The notes beneath the pieces are model-generated. The model saw nothing but the letters and a program-made list of their open reading frames with translations. It was not told the DNA's origin and made no database searches. A DNA stretch of 33,131 nucleotides from Bradyrhizobium pachyrhizi (GTDB lineage: Bacteria > Pseudomonadota > Alphaproteobacteria > Rhizobiales > Xanthobacteraceae). How positions within the stretch are numbered: the first letter of the stretch is position 1; each line of letters opens with the position of its first letter. The DNA lies in assembly GCF_001189245.1 (NCBI RefSeq), contig NZ_LFIQ01000116.1, positions 117,932-151,062 of the forward strand, read 5' to 3'. Shown here piece after piece: positions 1 to 6,626 of the stretch. The position numbers and the translations under genes were made by a program.

Positions 1-497
1 TTGATGGCGCGAAAGCCCTTGGCAAGATTGTCGTCGGTCTGCTTCAGCAAACCATCCAGTGGCAGATCAAGATCGATGCCGCCGGCATAGCAGGGCACGC
101 GGCGGTCGAAGCCGCCGAGCAGCCGCCACAGCGGCATCGATGCCCGCCGCGCCTTGAGGTCCCACAACGCGATGTCGAGCGCGGACAGCGCCAGCACCGC
201 CGGGCCGCCGCGGCCGCCATAATGCAGCGCCCACCACACCTTGTGCCAAAGCTGCTCGGTGTCGTCGGCCTCCATCTCGCGCGCGATCTCGGTGATTTCG
301 CGGCCCAGGATATCGGCGATGGCGCCGCCATTGCGGCCGACCGTGTAGGTGTAGCCGGTGCCTTCCGCGCCGTCGGCATCGCGGGCGCGGATCGTGACGA
401 GCTCGAACGCCTTGATCTCGCCATGCGTGCTGTCGCTCAGCACCACCGGGAGCGGGATCTTGTAGAATCCGATGCTGAGGTCCTTGAGGATGGCCAC
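1..497 (-). CDS. Enolase-superfamily enzyme (mandelate racemase/muconate lactonizing type), N-terminal part
   Basis: The gene is partial: about 165 residues are read before the left edge. It opens with MAILKDLSIGFYKIPLPV, the typical capping-domain start of this superfamily. Further in are a Gly-rich YGGRGGP stretch, ALSALDIALWDLKA (the conserved helix before the barrel), PLWRLLGG, and KGFRAIK, where the (beta/alpha)8 barrel begins. Family members abstract a proton alpha to a carboxylate using Mg2+, as racemases, cycloisomerases or sugar-acid dehydratases. The metal ligands and catalytic Lys/His lie beyond the edge, so the substrate cannot be told. I chose the GTG at 497 because AAGGAG lies 7 nt upstream. 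An in-frame ATG at 515 would add six residues but has no good ribosome site. There is no signal peptide, so it is cytoplasmic. A perfect 9-bp dyad lies about 130 nt upstream. Confidence 0.85.
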   Translation of the reverse strand, partial: MAILKDLSIGFYKIPLPVVLSDSTHGEIKAFELVTIRARDADGAEGTGYTYTVGRNGGAIADILGREITEIAREMEADDTEQLWHKVWWALHYGGRGGPAVLALSALDIALWDLKARRASMPLWRLLGGFDRRVPCYAGGIDLDLPLDGLLKQTDDNLAKGFRAI

Positions 498-846
498 GCC
501 GGAACTCCTTGTCATGGGACGAATGCAACGCGTGACACACGATCTCAAAAGCGCCGGCTGCCTGCAACCTTGCGCCTGCGAATGTCTGCCTTGAGCGATC
601 GGCGTGCCTTCGGAGATGCAAGGCATATGACCGCTATGTAGATCGGCGGTCATAACGGACTGGGACCGTGCGGGTGTCGTGGCGACGAGCGATGCCACGC
701 GCTGGACGTCGGCGCTGCGGCTGAGCGGGCCGCGACGCCCGCATTGCGGTCGCATTGGCTCCAATGAATGGCCACGGAAAAATCAGACGCCAGCCAAACT
801 TCGCGCGTAGGTTTTATCGCTTGCTGACCTCGAAAAGGAATCGACC
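498..846. other. Intergenic spacer between the enolase-family gene and the small exported protein
   Basis: This is a divergent spacer of about 350 bp. I see no convincing coding frame: the open frames crossing it are Arg/Ala-rich and lack sensible starts. It should hold promoters for both flanking genes. The one clear structure is the dyad at 626-654. An AAGGA-type ribosome site for the 847 gene lies at about 834-838. Confidence 0.6.
626..654. promoter_or_regulatory. Perfect 9-bp inverted repeat, possible operator
   Basis: The arms TATGACCGC (626-634) and GCGGTCATA (646-654) are exact reverse complements separated by 11 nt, so their centres are 20 nt apart, about two helical turns. They lie in the divergent spacer. 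This geometry suits a dimeric regulator. There is no T-run, so a terminator is unlikely. The regulator is unknown and the role is inferred. Confidence 0.4.
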
Positions 847-1197
847 ATGCGCAATCTCACAGCATTCGTCACTGTTGCCGCGCTCGCCCTCGGAACGCCC
901 GCCCTGGTGCAAGCGCAAGGCGCGCAACCCAAGGCGCCGCCGCAGTCATCTGATCAATCCACTGTCATTCGGAGCATACAGGTCGTCGACATCAAGGACC
1001 TCAAGCCCGAGATGCGATCGAAGATCGAGGATGCGATGGCAAAGACCAAGGATGACGACATCCAGTCGCTTCGGAAGTCGATTGACGCGACACCGCAGGC
1101 GGTCTCCGCGCTCAAGGCCAAGGGCCTGACTTCGTCGCAGGTCGTCGCTATCAACATTGCCGATGGCGTGCTGACGATGTTCGCCAAAACAGCCTGA
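847..1197 (+). CDS. Small exported protein of unknown function
   Basis: A 116-aa protein. Residues 1-23 form a standard signal peptide: MRN, a hydrophobic Ala/Leu/Val core, then cleavage after a VQAQ-type site, so the mature chain is periplasmic or secreted. A short Gln/Pro/Ser-rich linker follows. The rest is a charged, probably helical domain with many Lys-Asp pairs and a hydrophobic end (VVAINIADGVLTMFAKTA). I recognise no enzyme motif. The ATG at 847 has AAGGA about 8 nt upstream. The gene is monocistronic, with its own strong terminator 60 nt downstream. The signal peptide and terminator make it credible as a gene; the function is unknown. Confidence 0.75.
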   Translation: MRNLTAFVTVAALALGTPALVQAQGAQPKAPPQSSDQSTVIRSIQVVDIKDLKPEMRSKIEDAMAKTKDDDIQSLRKSIDATPQAVSALKAKGLTSSQVVAINIADGVLTMFAKTA

Positions 1198-1256
1198 CCA
1201 CGGTCAGCGAATGTCGGTAGCGGTGGTTGGACCTCCCCGCGGTCACCGATGCCAAC

Positions 1257-1290
1257 AACTCCCGCAGCCGGCGCTGCGGGAGTTTTCATT
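1257..1290 (+). terminator. Rho-independent terminator after the small exported protein
   Basis: The stem AACTCCCGCAGC (1257-1268) pairs perfectly with GCTGCGGGAGTT (1273-1284) around a CGGC tetraloop. A T-rich tail (TTTTCATTT) overlaps and follows the stem. It ends the 847 gene and, read the other way, may also serve the convergent gene at 1337. Confidence 0.85.
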
Positions 1291-1336
1291 TCTGATAGGC
1301 GCGGCCCGTCCAATGGACTTTCACCGGGGAGAGCGA

Positions 1337-1549
1337 TTAGTCAGGCTGGTTGGGCCTGGTACGTTCCGCGCGTTTCAATTCGCGATCGATCAGCGTGCAG
1401 ACGCGCCGCCGCGCCAGCAGGTCGAGCCGCGCGCGCGTGCTGCCTTGCCTGGTCTTGCCGTTGATGTCGAACGACCAAGCCCAGAGGTCGGGTTCGATGT
1501 TGGTGAGTGTGTATTGAATGTCCCGATGACGACCGATCAGCTTCTTCAT
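1337..1549 (-). CDS. Small conserved-type hypothetical protein (70 aa)
   Basis: A 70-aa basic protein beginning MKKLIGRHRDIQYTLTNIEP, continuing with DLWAWSFDINGKTR and a helical Arg/Leu-rich end (RARLDLLARRRVCTLIDREL). It has no signal peptide or membrane segment. Its balanced composition, including Trp, Tyr and Phe, differs from the Arg/Ala-rich shadow frames, which supports a real gene. The first half may be a small beta sheet (aromatic/polar alternation) and the second half one helix. Only a weak purine-rich stretch precedes the ATG. It resembles small cytoplasmic proteins common in Bradyrhizobium; the function is unknown. Confidence 0.65.
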   Translation of the reverse strand: MKKLIGRHRDIQYTLTNIEPDLWAWSFDINGKTRQGSTRARLDLLARRRVCTLIDRELKRAERTRPNQPD

Positions 1550-1714
1550 GCCGTTTCTTCTTGTTGGCTGAAGATTGCATAGCCAGATCGTGAAGGCGTC
1601 TGTATCCGGTCGAATACTGAGTCGGGTGTCCGCAGGGCGGAATTTTCCAAATCGCTGATTTGCGGTCGCTGTTCAGTGGCTGCGTGCAACTGACGAGTGC
1701 GCACGAAGATTCGC

Positions 1715-1743
1715 CGTCGTCCTGTCGAAGGCCAGGACCCCAT
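1715..1743 (-). repeat. Short palindromic intergenic repeat, copy 1 (inverted)
   Basis: Read on the minus strand it is ATGGGGTCCTGGCCTTCG followed by ACAGGACGACG, a small hairpin with GTCCTG/CAGGAC arms. It is the same unit as the copies at 1800 and 1863 but in the opposite orientation. Confidence 0.7.
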
Positions 1744-1799
1744 TACCCCAAGTGCGCATTGTTGCGCGACGCTGGGGTTCACCGTCAAATGCTGTGGTT

Positions 1800-1829
1800 A
1801 TGGGTCCTGGCTTTCGCCAGGACTACAAT
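1800..1829 (+). repeat. Short palindromic intergenic repeat, copy 2
   Basis: It starts ATGGGTCCTGGCTTTCGCC and continues AGGACTACAAT. The arms GTCCTGGC/GCCAGGAC form a hairpin with a TTTC loop. It is a direct repeat of the copy at 1863. Confidence 0.75.
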
Positions 1830-1862
1830 GATGAGTCTCGCCTGCAACATCCGCCGCGGCGT

Positions 1863-1890
1863 ATGGGTCCCTGCTTTCGCAGGGACGACG
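1863..1890 (+). repeat. Short palindromic intergenic repeat, copy 3
   Basis: It reads ATGGGTCCCTGCTTTCGC then AGGGACGACG. The arms GTCCCTGC/GCAGGGAC keep pairing although they differ from copy 2. Such compensatory arm changes indicate selection on the hairpin or its protein partner. Confidence 0.75.
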
Positions 1891-1937
1891 GGTGGAGAGA
1901 TCTCGGCTCAGCGTCACTACAACAGTCATCCCACCGC

Positions 1938-2312
1938 TCACAAATTGATCACCCCGCGCCGCGCGGCGTGGGCGACGGCGTCGGTGCGGCCGGTGGCGTC
2001 GAGCTTGTCGAGCAGCGAGCCGACATGAAACTTGGCGGTGTGAACGGAAATCCCGAGCCGCTGTGCGATCATCTTGTTGGACGCGCCTTCCGCCAGCAGC
2101 GCCAGCACGTCGAGCTCGCGCGGCGTCAGCTCGAAGTCGCCGGCGCCCGCTGCCTCGCGGTTGCGCGCGACGACCGCCGCCGTGACCTGTTCGCCCGGCG
2201 CGGCGAGCCGCAGGCCGGCGACGCCGCCGAGCAGGGTCGCCAGCCGGTCGGCGAGGACGGCGTCGTCGACCTCGAGCGCGATGACGATGTCGTTGGCCGG
2301 CTCACCGCTCAC
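1938..2312 (-). CDS. Short LuxR-type DNA-binding regulator, translationally coupled to the HtrA-like gene
   Basis: A 124-aa protein. Residues 60-124 are a full LuxR/NarL helix-turn-helix: FELTPRELDVLALLAEG, then SNKMIAQRLGIS and HTAKFHVGSLLDKL, ending in an Ala/Arg-rich helix and GVINL. Residues 8-40 resemble only the first strand-helix-strand of a receiver domain (IVIALEVDDAVLADRL, then GLRLAA). No room remains for the phospho-acceptor Asp region, so phosphorelay control is unlikely. The GTG start at 2312 overlaps the stop of the upstream HtrA-like gene by 4 nt (GTGA), so the two are almost certainly translated together. It probably acts as a cytoplasmic transcription factor whose partner protein, not phosphorylation, carries the signal. 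Targets are unknown. Confidence 0.85.
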   Translation of the reverse strand: MSGEPANDIVIALEVDDAVLADRLATLLGGVAGLRLAAPGEQVTAAVVARNREAAGAGDFELTPRELDVLALLAEGASNKMIAQRLGISVHTAKFHVGSLLDKLDATGRTDAVAHAARRGVINL

Positions 2313-3175
2313 GTCTCGGGCCTCTCGCCGACTGTCACCTTGAAGTTCAGCGGCTCGCCGCCGCGATGCACGGTAAGCTCGACCACCGTGCCGACGCTCT
2401 GCGGTCCGAGGCCGCGCGACAGCGCCCGCACGCCGGACAGCTTCTCGCCATTCACGGCAATGATCACGTCGCCCTGCCGGATGCCGGCGGCGGCCGAGGG
2501 GCCGGCCTTGTCGACGTTCATCACCATCGCGCCGAGGCCGTCGTCGAGCCGGACCGGCTGCAATCCGACGCCAAGATATCCGCGCGCGATGCGGCCGCTC
2601 TTCTCGAGCTGGCCTGCGACCCGCTCGATGGTCGTCGCCGGGATCGTCAGCACGCGGCGCGGGCCGAGCACGGCCATGCCGAACGGCTCGCCCGCGGCGT
2701 TCAGCGCGAGGCCGCCCTGCTGGCTGTGCCGCAGCCGGACGTCGAGCTCGATCCGTGCATCGATTTCGCCGCCACGCAGGCTGCGCCAGGCCGGGCCCGA
2801 CAGGGCGACCATGCCGAGCCGCGCGGTCGGCGCGCCGCGGTCGGCGGCGACGATCACCGCGAGCGATCCCAGCGCGGGGCTCCCGGTCGAGAGCTTGACG
2901 GGGGCGACATCGCCTTCGACGCGCAGCAGCGCGACGTCGGTGGTGTGGTCGCGTCCGACGACGGTCGCCGGCCTGCGGCTGCCGTCGGCGAACTGGATTT
3001 CGATCTCGCCCTCGTCGGCCAGCGCTTCGTCGGCGGTGACGATCAAGCTCGCCTTCCAGACAAAGCCGGAGGCGCGCGCGCGATGCGAATGCACGGAGAC
3101 GATGGCGGGCGCAGCGCGCGCAATGGTCTCCGCAAGGGCTGATGACAGCGAGGACAGGATATTCGGTTCGGTCAT
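2309..3175 (-). CDS. Catalytically degenerate HtrA/DegP-like protein with C-terminal PDZ domain
   Basis: A 288-aa protein with the HtrA order: trypsin-like domain (about 20-185), then one PDZ domain (about 199-288, starting GYLGVGLQP and including GPSAAAGIRQGDVIIAVNG). The triad is broken. The usual TNNH is TADE (Glu50 for His) and GNSGG is SQQGG (Gln153 for Ser); only Asp80 in TTDVALLRV remains. It lacks the signal peptide or anchor seen in the active HtrA at 19492, so it should be cytoplasmic. With its PDZ kept, it looks like a peptide-binding or scaffold protein, not a protease. GGAG lies 7 nt before the ATG. It follows the AraC gene by 96 nt and overlaps the LuxR gene by 4 nt. Family placement is firm; the sensing role is inferred. 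Confidence 0.87.
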   Translation of the reverse strand: MTEPNILSSLSSALAETIARAAPAIVSVHSHRARASGFVWKASLIVTADEALADEGEIEIQFADGSRRPATVVGRDHTTDVALLRVEGDVAPVKLSTGSPALGSLAVIVAADRGAPTARLGMVALSGPAWRSLRGGEIDARIELDVRLRHSQQGGLALNAAGEPFGMAVLGPRRVLTIPATTIERVAGQLEKSGRIARGYLGVGLQPVRLDDGLGAMVMNVDKAGPSAAAGIRQGDVIIAVNGEKLSGVRALSRGLGPQSVGTVVELTVHRGGEPLNFKVTVGERPET

Positions 3176-3271
3176 GGGAAACTCCGTTGGCTTCCCTCAA
3201 TCTGGGATGTCGCGGCTGACGGCGATACTGGCCGGATGGGCAGGGCGTAGCCGGGCCGCCGGAACCGCCGC

Positions 3272-4300
3272 TCAGCTCAGCCGCTGCAGGGTCGCCTTCG
3301 GGCTCTCGCCGAACTTGGCGCGGTAGGCGCTCGCCATCCGGCTCAGATGGGTAAAGCCGAGGTCGAATGCAATATCGACGATACGCTCGCGCGGCCGCGC
3401 CGTCTTGAGGCGGGCGTTGAGATGGGCGAGGCGGATGTCGAGCAGCATCTCGGACACGGTGGTGCCGAAGTGACGGCGGAAACCGAGTTGCAGCGCGCGG
3501 ATGCCGGTGCCCGCGATCGCCGCAAGCTCGGCGAGGTCCAGCGGCTCGGTCGCGCGGCTTTCCAGATAGGCGCGCACGCGTTTCAAGGCGGCCGGCTGGG
3601 CCTCGGAGCGGCCGTTGAAGATATCGATCGCCGAACTCAGGCTGTGCCGCTGCCCGTTGAGCAGGACGTTGAGAAACGACTCGCGCCAATCGGCCGCTGC
3701 GACCGCCGACAAAGTCTTGCGCGGTCCGAGCTGCTCGGCGGCCGTGACAAGCTGCTCGATTCTGGCCGAGAGCGTCTGCCCGAGCGGCCCGCCCAACGCG
3801 ACGGCCGGATCGAACTCGACCGGCCTCACCGCCACGCCGCCAAGCGCCGCGGCGCGATGCTCGACCAGCTTGCGGTCGAGCAGCAAAATCAGCTGGGCGC
3901 AGTCGCCGCGCCAGGTCATTTCGGTCGGAATGGTCGGCGACAGCAGCGAGGCGGTGTGCCGTGGTCCGGTGGTGAGCTCGCGCGCGGCGGTCCGCACCGC
4001 GGCCGAGCCGGACAGCGGCATCTGCAACAGGAAGAAGCGGTCGAGGCAGCCGGGATTGATCGCGACCGACCCGCCATAGGCGACATAGCTGACGGAGAAG
4101 CCGTCGAAGTCGGCGCAATTGTGATGCGCGGAGAAATCGCTCGCGGAGTGATCGACCGGCGTCAGATCGTGCGGACAGAAGATGCGGCCGATCGCTTCCG
4201 CCGCGTCATCGACGCGCGCCGTCGCGACGCGTGCGAAATCCTTGAGCCTTGCGCTTGCCGAATTCGCGCTTGCCGAAACCTCGTTGCCAACAGCAGTCAC
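3272..4300 (-). CDS. AraC-family transcriptional regulator
   Basis: About 342 aa from the GTG chosen here. The N-terminal two thirds is an AraC-binding-like ligand domain (HDLTPVDHSASDFSAHHN onward). The last 100 residues hold the two helix-turn-helix motifs of the family: PLDLAELAAIAGTGIRALQ and ERIVDIAFDLGFTHLSRM, ending in FGESPKATLQRLS. The frame stays open to an ATG at 4465, but that extra stretch is low-complexity and lacks a ribosome site, and the homologous part starts well inside. The start is therefore uncertain (GTG 4300 or ATG 4465). It is divergent from the cupin gene and 96 nt upstream of the HtrA-like gene on the same strand, so it could control either. The ligand is unknown. 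Confidence 0.85.
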   Translation of the reverse strand: MTAVGNEVSASANSASARLKDFARVATARVDDAAEAIGRIFCPHDLTPVDHSASDFSAHHNCADFDGFSVSYVAYGGSVAINPGCLDRFFLLQMPLSGSAAVRTAARELTTGPRHTASLLSPTIPTEMTWRGDCAQLILLLDRKLVEHRAAALGGVAVRPVEFDPAVALGGPLGQTLSARIEQLVTAAEQLGPRKTLSAVAAADWRESFLNVLLNGQRHSLSSAIDIFNGRSEAQPAALKRVRAYLESRATEPLDLAELAAIAGTGIRALQLGFRRHFGTTVSEMLLDIRLAHLNARLKTARPRERIVDIAFDLGFTHLSRMASAYRAKFGESPKATLQRLS

Positions 4301-4563
4301 GCCGGCCGTCCGGAGTTGTTTGAGGTCTAAAACATCAGGCAGCCTAGAGCATCCCGCGGCAAAGGGGAACGCCGTTTCGTCGTGCAATCTGCCCGATCGG
4401 CGGTCAGGACGATGCGGCGGCATTGGGCAGCAGCCGGCCAGCGCAATGCTCCCGCATTGCAGCATGAAGGTGCCGGGTGCGGATTCGTTTATCGGCTAGA
4501 CAGCCTCACCGGCCGGCGACAGGCTCCGTGTCGGCACTGCGCATCAAAACTGGAGAGGCTGAC

Positions 4564-5013
4564 ATGGGCACGCTCGAAAAAGGCATTACCCGAACCGGCA
4601 CCGGCTACGGTGGCAAGACCTGGAATATCCTGGGCCAGGTCTACTATCCGAAGGCGGTCACCGACTCGACCTTCGCGTTCGAGACCAACAGCGATCCCGG
4701 CCAGTTCGTGCCGGTGCACATCCACCCGACCCAGGACGAGTTCATCCTGGTGCAGGAAGGCGTGCTCGACCTCAAGCTCGACGGCGTCTGGGTGCAGGCC
4801 AAGGCCGGCGACCTCGTGCGCATGCCGCGCGGTATTCCGCACGGCTATTTCAACAAGTCGGATAAGCCGGCGCGGGCGCTGTTCTGGGTGTCGCCGATGC
4901 AGAAGCTCGAGGCGCTGTTCGAGAAGCTGCACAATCTGCAGGACCCCGCCGAGGTGGTGCGTATCTCCGCCGAGCACGAGGTGGACTTCCTGCCGCCGGA
5001 AGCCAACGACTAG
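4564..5013 (+). CDS. Metal-binding cupin-domain protein
   Basis: A 149-aa single-domain cupin. Both classic motifs are perfect. Motif 1 is G(X)5HXH(X)4E(X)6G, around VHIHPTQDEFILVQEG. Motif 2 is G(X)5PXG(X)2H(X)3N, in GDLVRMPRGIPHGYFN. The three His and one Glu predict a bound divalent metal. The C-terminal helical tail (KLEALFEKLHNLQDPAEVV) is seen in quercetinase-like and storage-type small cupins. Small cupins include dioxygenases, isomerases and sugar-binding proteins, so the reaction cannot be assigned. GAGAGG precedes the ATG at 4564, which I prefer to the upstream GTG at 4477. It is followed 119 nt later by a flavin monooxygenase on the same strand, possibly co-transcribed, and is divergent from an AraC regulator. 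Confidence 0.88.
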   Translation: MGTLEKGITRTGTGYGGKTWNILGQVYYPKAVTDSTFAFETNSDPGQFVPVHIHPTQDEFILVQEGVLDLKLDGVWVQAKAGDLVRMPRGIPHGYFNKSDKPARALFWVSPMQKLEALFEKLHNLQDPAEVVRISAEHEVDFLPPEAND

Positions 5014-5132
5014 GCCAGCGACACAAGACAATACGCACACGAGGCGGCAATCGCTGGAGCTGGGCTCCGGCGATGACGGGGACGCGTGCGCTTAACGAAA
5101 TTGGACCTGTTCATTCAATTCGGAGCGGTTTC

Positions 5133-6626
5133 ATGGTCAAGCAGAAGCATGTGTGCGTCATCGGCGCCGGCATTTCCGGGCTTGCCGCCGGCAAGGCCTT
5201 TGCCGGTCGCGGCCACAAGGTGACCATTATCGAGCGCAGCGGCGATCTCGGCGGGGTTTGGGAGCCGGCGCGCTCCTATCCTGATGTGCAGACCCAGAGC
5301 CCGAAGGAGCTCTATCGCTACACCGACAAGGCGATGCCGGAGTCCTATCCGGAATGGCCGAAGGGTCCGCAGGTCCATGCCTATTTGCGCGACTATGCTC
5401 GCAGCCACGGGCTCGACGGCGCGATGCGGTTCGACACCAAGGTCGAAGGCATGAAGCGCCGCGCCGACGGCAGGCCGGGCTGGACGCTGCCGCTGCGCTC
5501 GACCGACGGCGCCACCGGCCACGAGGATTTCGACTTCGTCGCGGTCTGCACCGGGCAATTCAACGAGCCGCAGACCTTGCCGCTGGCCGGCGAGGACGGC
5601 TTCAAGGCGCAGGGCGGGCAGATCCTGCATTCATCGCAATACGGCGATCCAACGCTTGCCAAGGGCCGCAAGGTGGTGGTGCTCGGCGGCTCCAAATCGG
5701 CGACCGACATCGCGGTGAATGCGGTCAATTCCGGCGCCAGCGAAGTCACCATCGTGTTTCGCGAGCCGGTCTGGCGGATTCCCTATTTCGTCGGCGGCCT
5801 CGTCAACTTCAAGCGCATCCTCTACATCCGCGCGCAGGAGCAGATGTTTGCCAGCTGGGGCATTGGACCGATGGCACGCCTCGCGCATGTCGTGGCAAAG
5901 CCGTTCGTGTGGGCGAACTGGCGCGGGCTCGAGAGCATGCTGAAGATGCAGCTCAAGCTGAAGCAATGCGGCATGGTGCCGAAGGAGCGGATCGAGGACG
6001 GCGTCAACTGCTCGGTGCCGATCGCAACCCCCGGCTTCTATCCGATGGTCGCCGACGGTCGGATCAAGGCAGTGCGCGGCACCTTCGACCATTACGACGG
6101 CAAGACCATCGTGATGAGCGGCGGCCAGCGCGTCGGGGCCGACGTCGCAGTGCTGGCGATCGGCTACAAGCTCGGCGTGCCGTTCCTCCCCGAGGAGTAT
6201 CAAAACAAGCTGGTCGAGCCCGACGGGCAGTACCGTCTCTACCGGCTGATCGCCAATCCCGATCTGCCCGACATGGGCTTCGTCGGCTTCAATTCGAGCT
6301 TCTGCACCGTGCTGTGCGCCGATCTCGCCGCGAACTGGCTGGTGCGCTACGCCGACGGCCAGCTGGCGCGGCAGCCGAGCGCGGCCGAGATGCACGACAA
6401 CATCGCGATGATGCTGAACTTCAAGCGCGTCGAGCGTCCGGCAGCGGGCGTCTATGGCGGGCTGTGCGTCGCGCCATACCACTTCAAGCATTTCGACGAG
6501 CTGCTGGCGGACATCGGCACCAAGGCGTCGCGCCGCAACCCGCTCGTCGAAAAGTTCACCCCGCCGGATGCGGACGCTTATGCCCGCTTCCTCGCGACCG
6601 CGCCCGCGTACAGAGCGGTGGCCTAA
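5133..6626 (+). CDS. Flavin-containing monooxygenase (FMO/Baeyer-Villiger class)
   Basis: A 497-aa cytoplasmic two-dinucleotide-domain flavoprotein. The FAD motif GAGISG is at 11-16, followed by ERSGDLGGVWEPARSYP, typical of FMO-like enzymes. The NADPH Rossmann motif GGSKSA starts at about 185. Between them, G162-QIL-H166-SSQY resembles the FMO/BVMO fingerprint FXGXXXHXXX(Y/F), but the leading Phe is absent. The family uses FAD and NADPH to insert oxygen into N- or S-compounds, or ketones to give esters; the substrate is unknown. The ATG at 5133 has GGAG 7 nt upstream. The gene follows the cupin, and its TAA overlaps the stop codon of the convergent alpha/beta hydrolase. If the enzyme makes esters, that hydrolase would be a natural next step, but this is inference. 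Confidence 0.9.
   Translation: MVKQKHVCVIGAGISGLAAGKAFAGRGHKVTIIERSGDLGGVWEPARSYPDVQTQSPKELYRYTDKAMPESYPEWPKGPQVHAYLRDYARSHGLDGAMRFDTKVEGMKRRADGRPGWTLPLRSTDGATGHEDFDFVAVCTGQFNEPQTLPLAGEDGFKAQGGQILHSSQYGDPTLAKGRKVVVLGGSKSATDIAVNAVNSGASEVTIVFREPVWRIPYFVGGLVNFKRILYIRAQEQMFASWGIGPMARLAHVVAKPFVWANWRGLESMLKMQLKLKQCGMVPKERIEDGVNCSVPIATPGFYPMVADGRIKAVRGTFDHYDGKTIVMSGGQRVGADVAVLAIGYKLGVPFLPEEYQNKLVEPDGQYRLYRLIANPDLPDMGFVGFNSSFCTVLCADLAANWLVRYADGQLARQPSAAEMHDNIAMMLNFKRVERPAAGVYGGLCVAPYHFKHFDELLADIGTKASRRNPLVEKFTPPDADAYARFLATAPAYRAVA

Larger units (their letters stand above)
1550..1937. other. Repeat-bearing intergenic spacer
   Basis: A non-coding stretch of about 390 bp between the 70-aa gene and the LuxR-type gene. 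It contains three copies of a short palindromic repeat (listed separately). No gene or terminator was identified. Base composition is noticeably less GC-rich at 1570-1690 than in the flanking genes. Confidence 0.6.

Noticed and set aside
1715..1890. Possible CRISPR array
   Set aside because: Only three hairpin units, in both orientations and unequally spaced, with no cas genes.
1752..3326. A 524-codon plus-strand open frame covering the repeats and the HtrA-like gene
   Set aside because: It starts inside intergenic repeats and is antisense to genes with clear family motifs.
1938..4118. A 726-codon open frame on the minus strand that would fuse a long Arg-rich protein to the LuxR domain
   Set aside because: Only the last 124 residues look like a protein. 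The rest is an Arg/Ala-rich shadow of the HtrA-like and AraC genes read in another frame.
4301..4465. N-terminal extension of the first AraC regulator to the ATG at 4465
   Set aside because: The extra 55 residues are low in family resemblance and have no ribosome site. The extension is noted as an alternative but not adopted.
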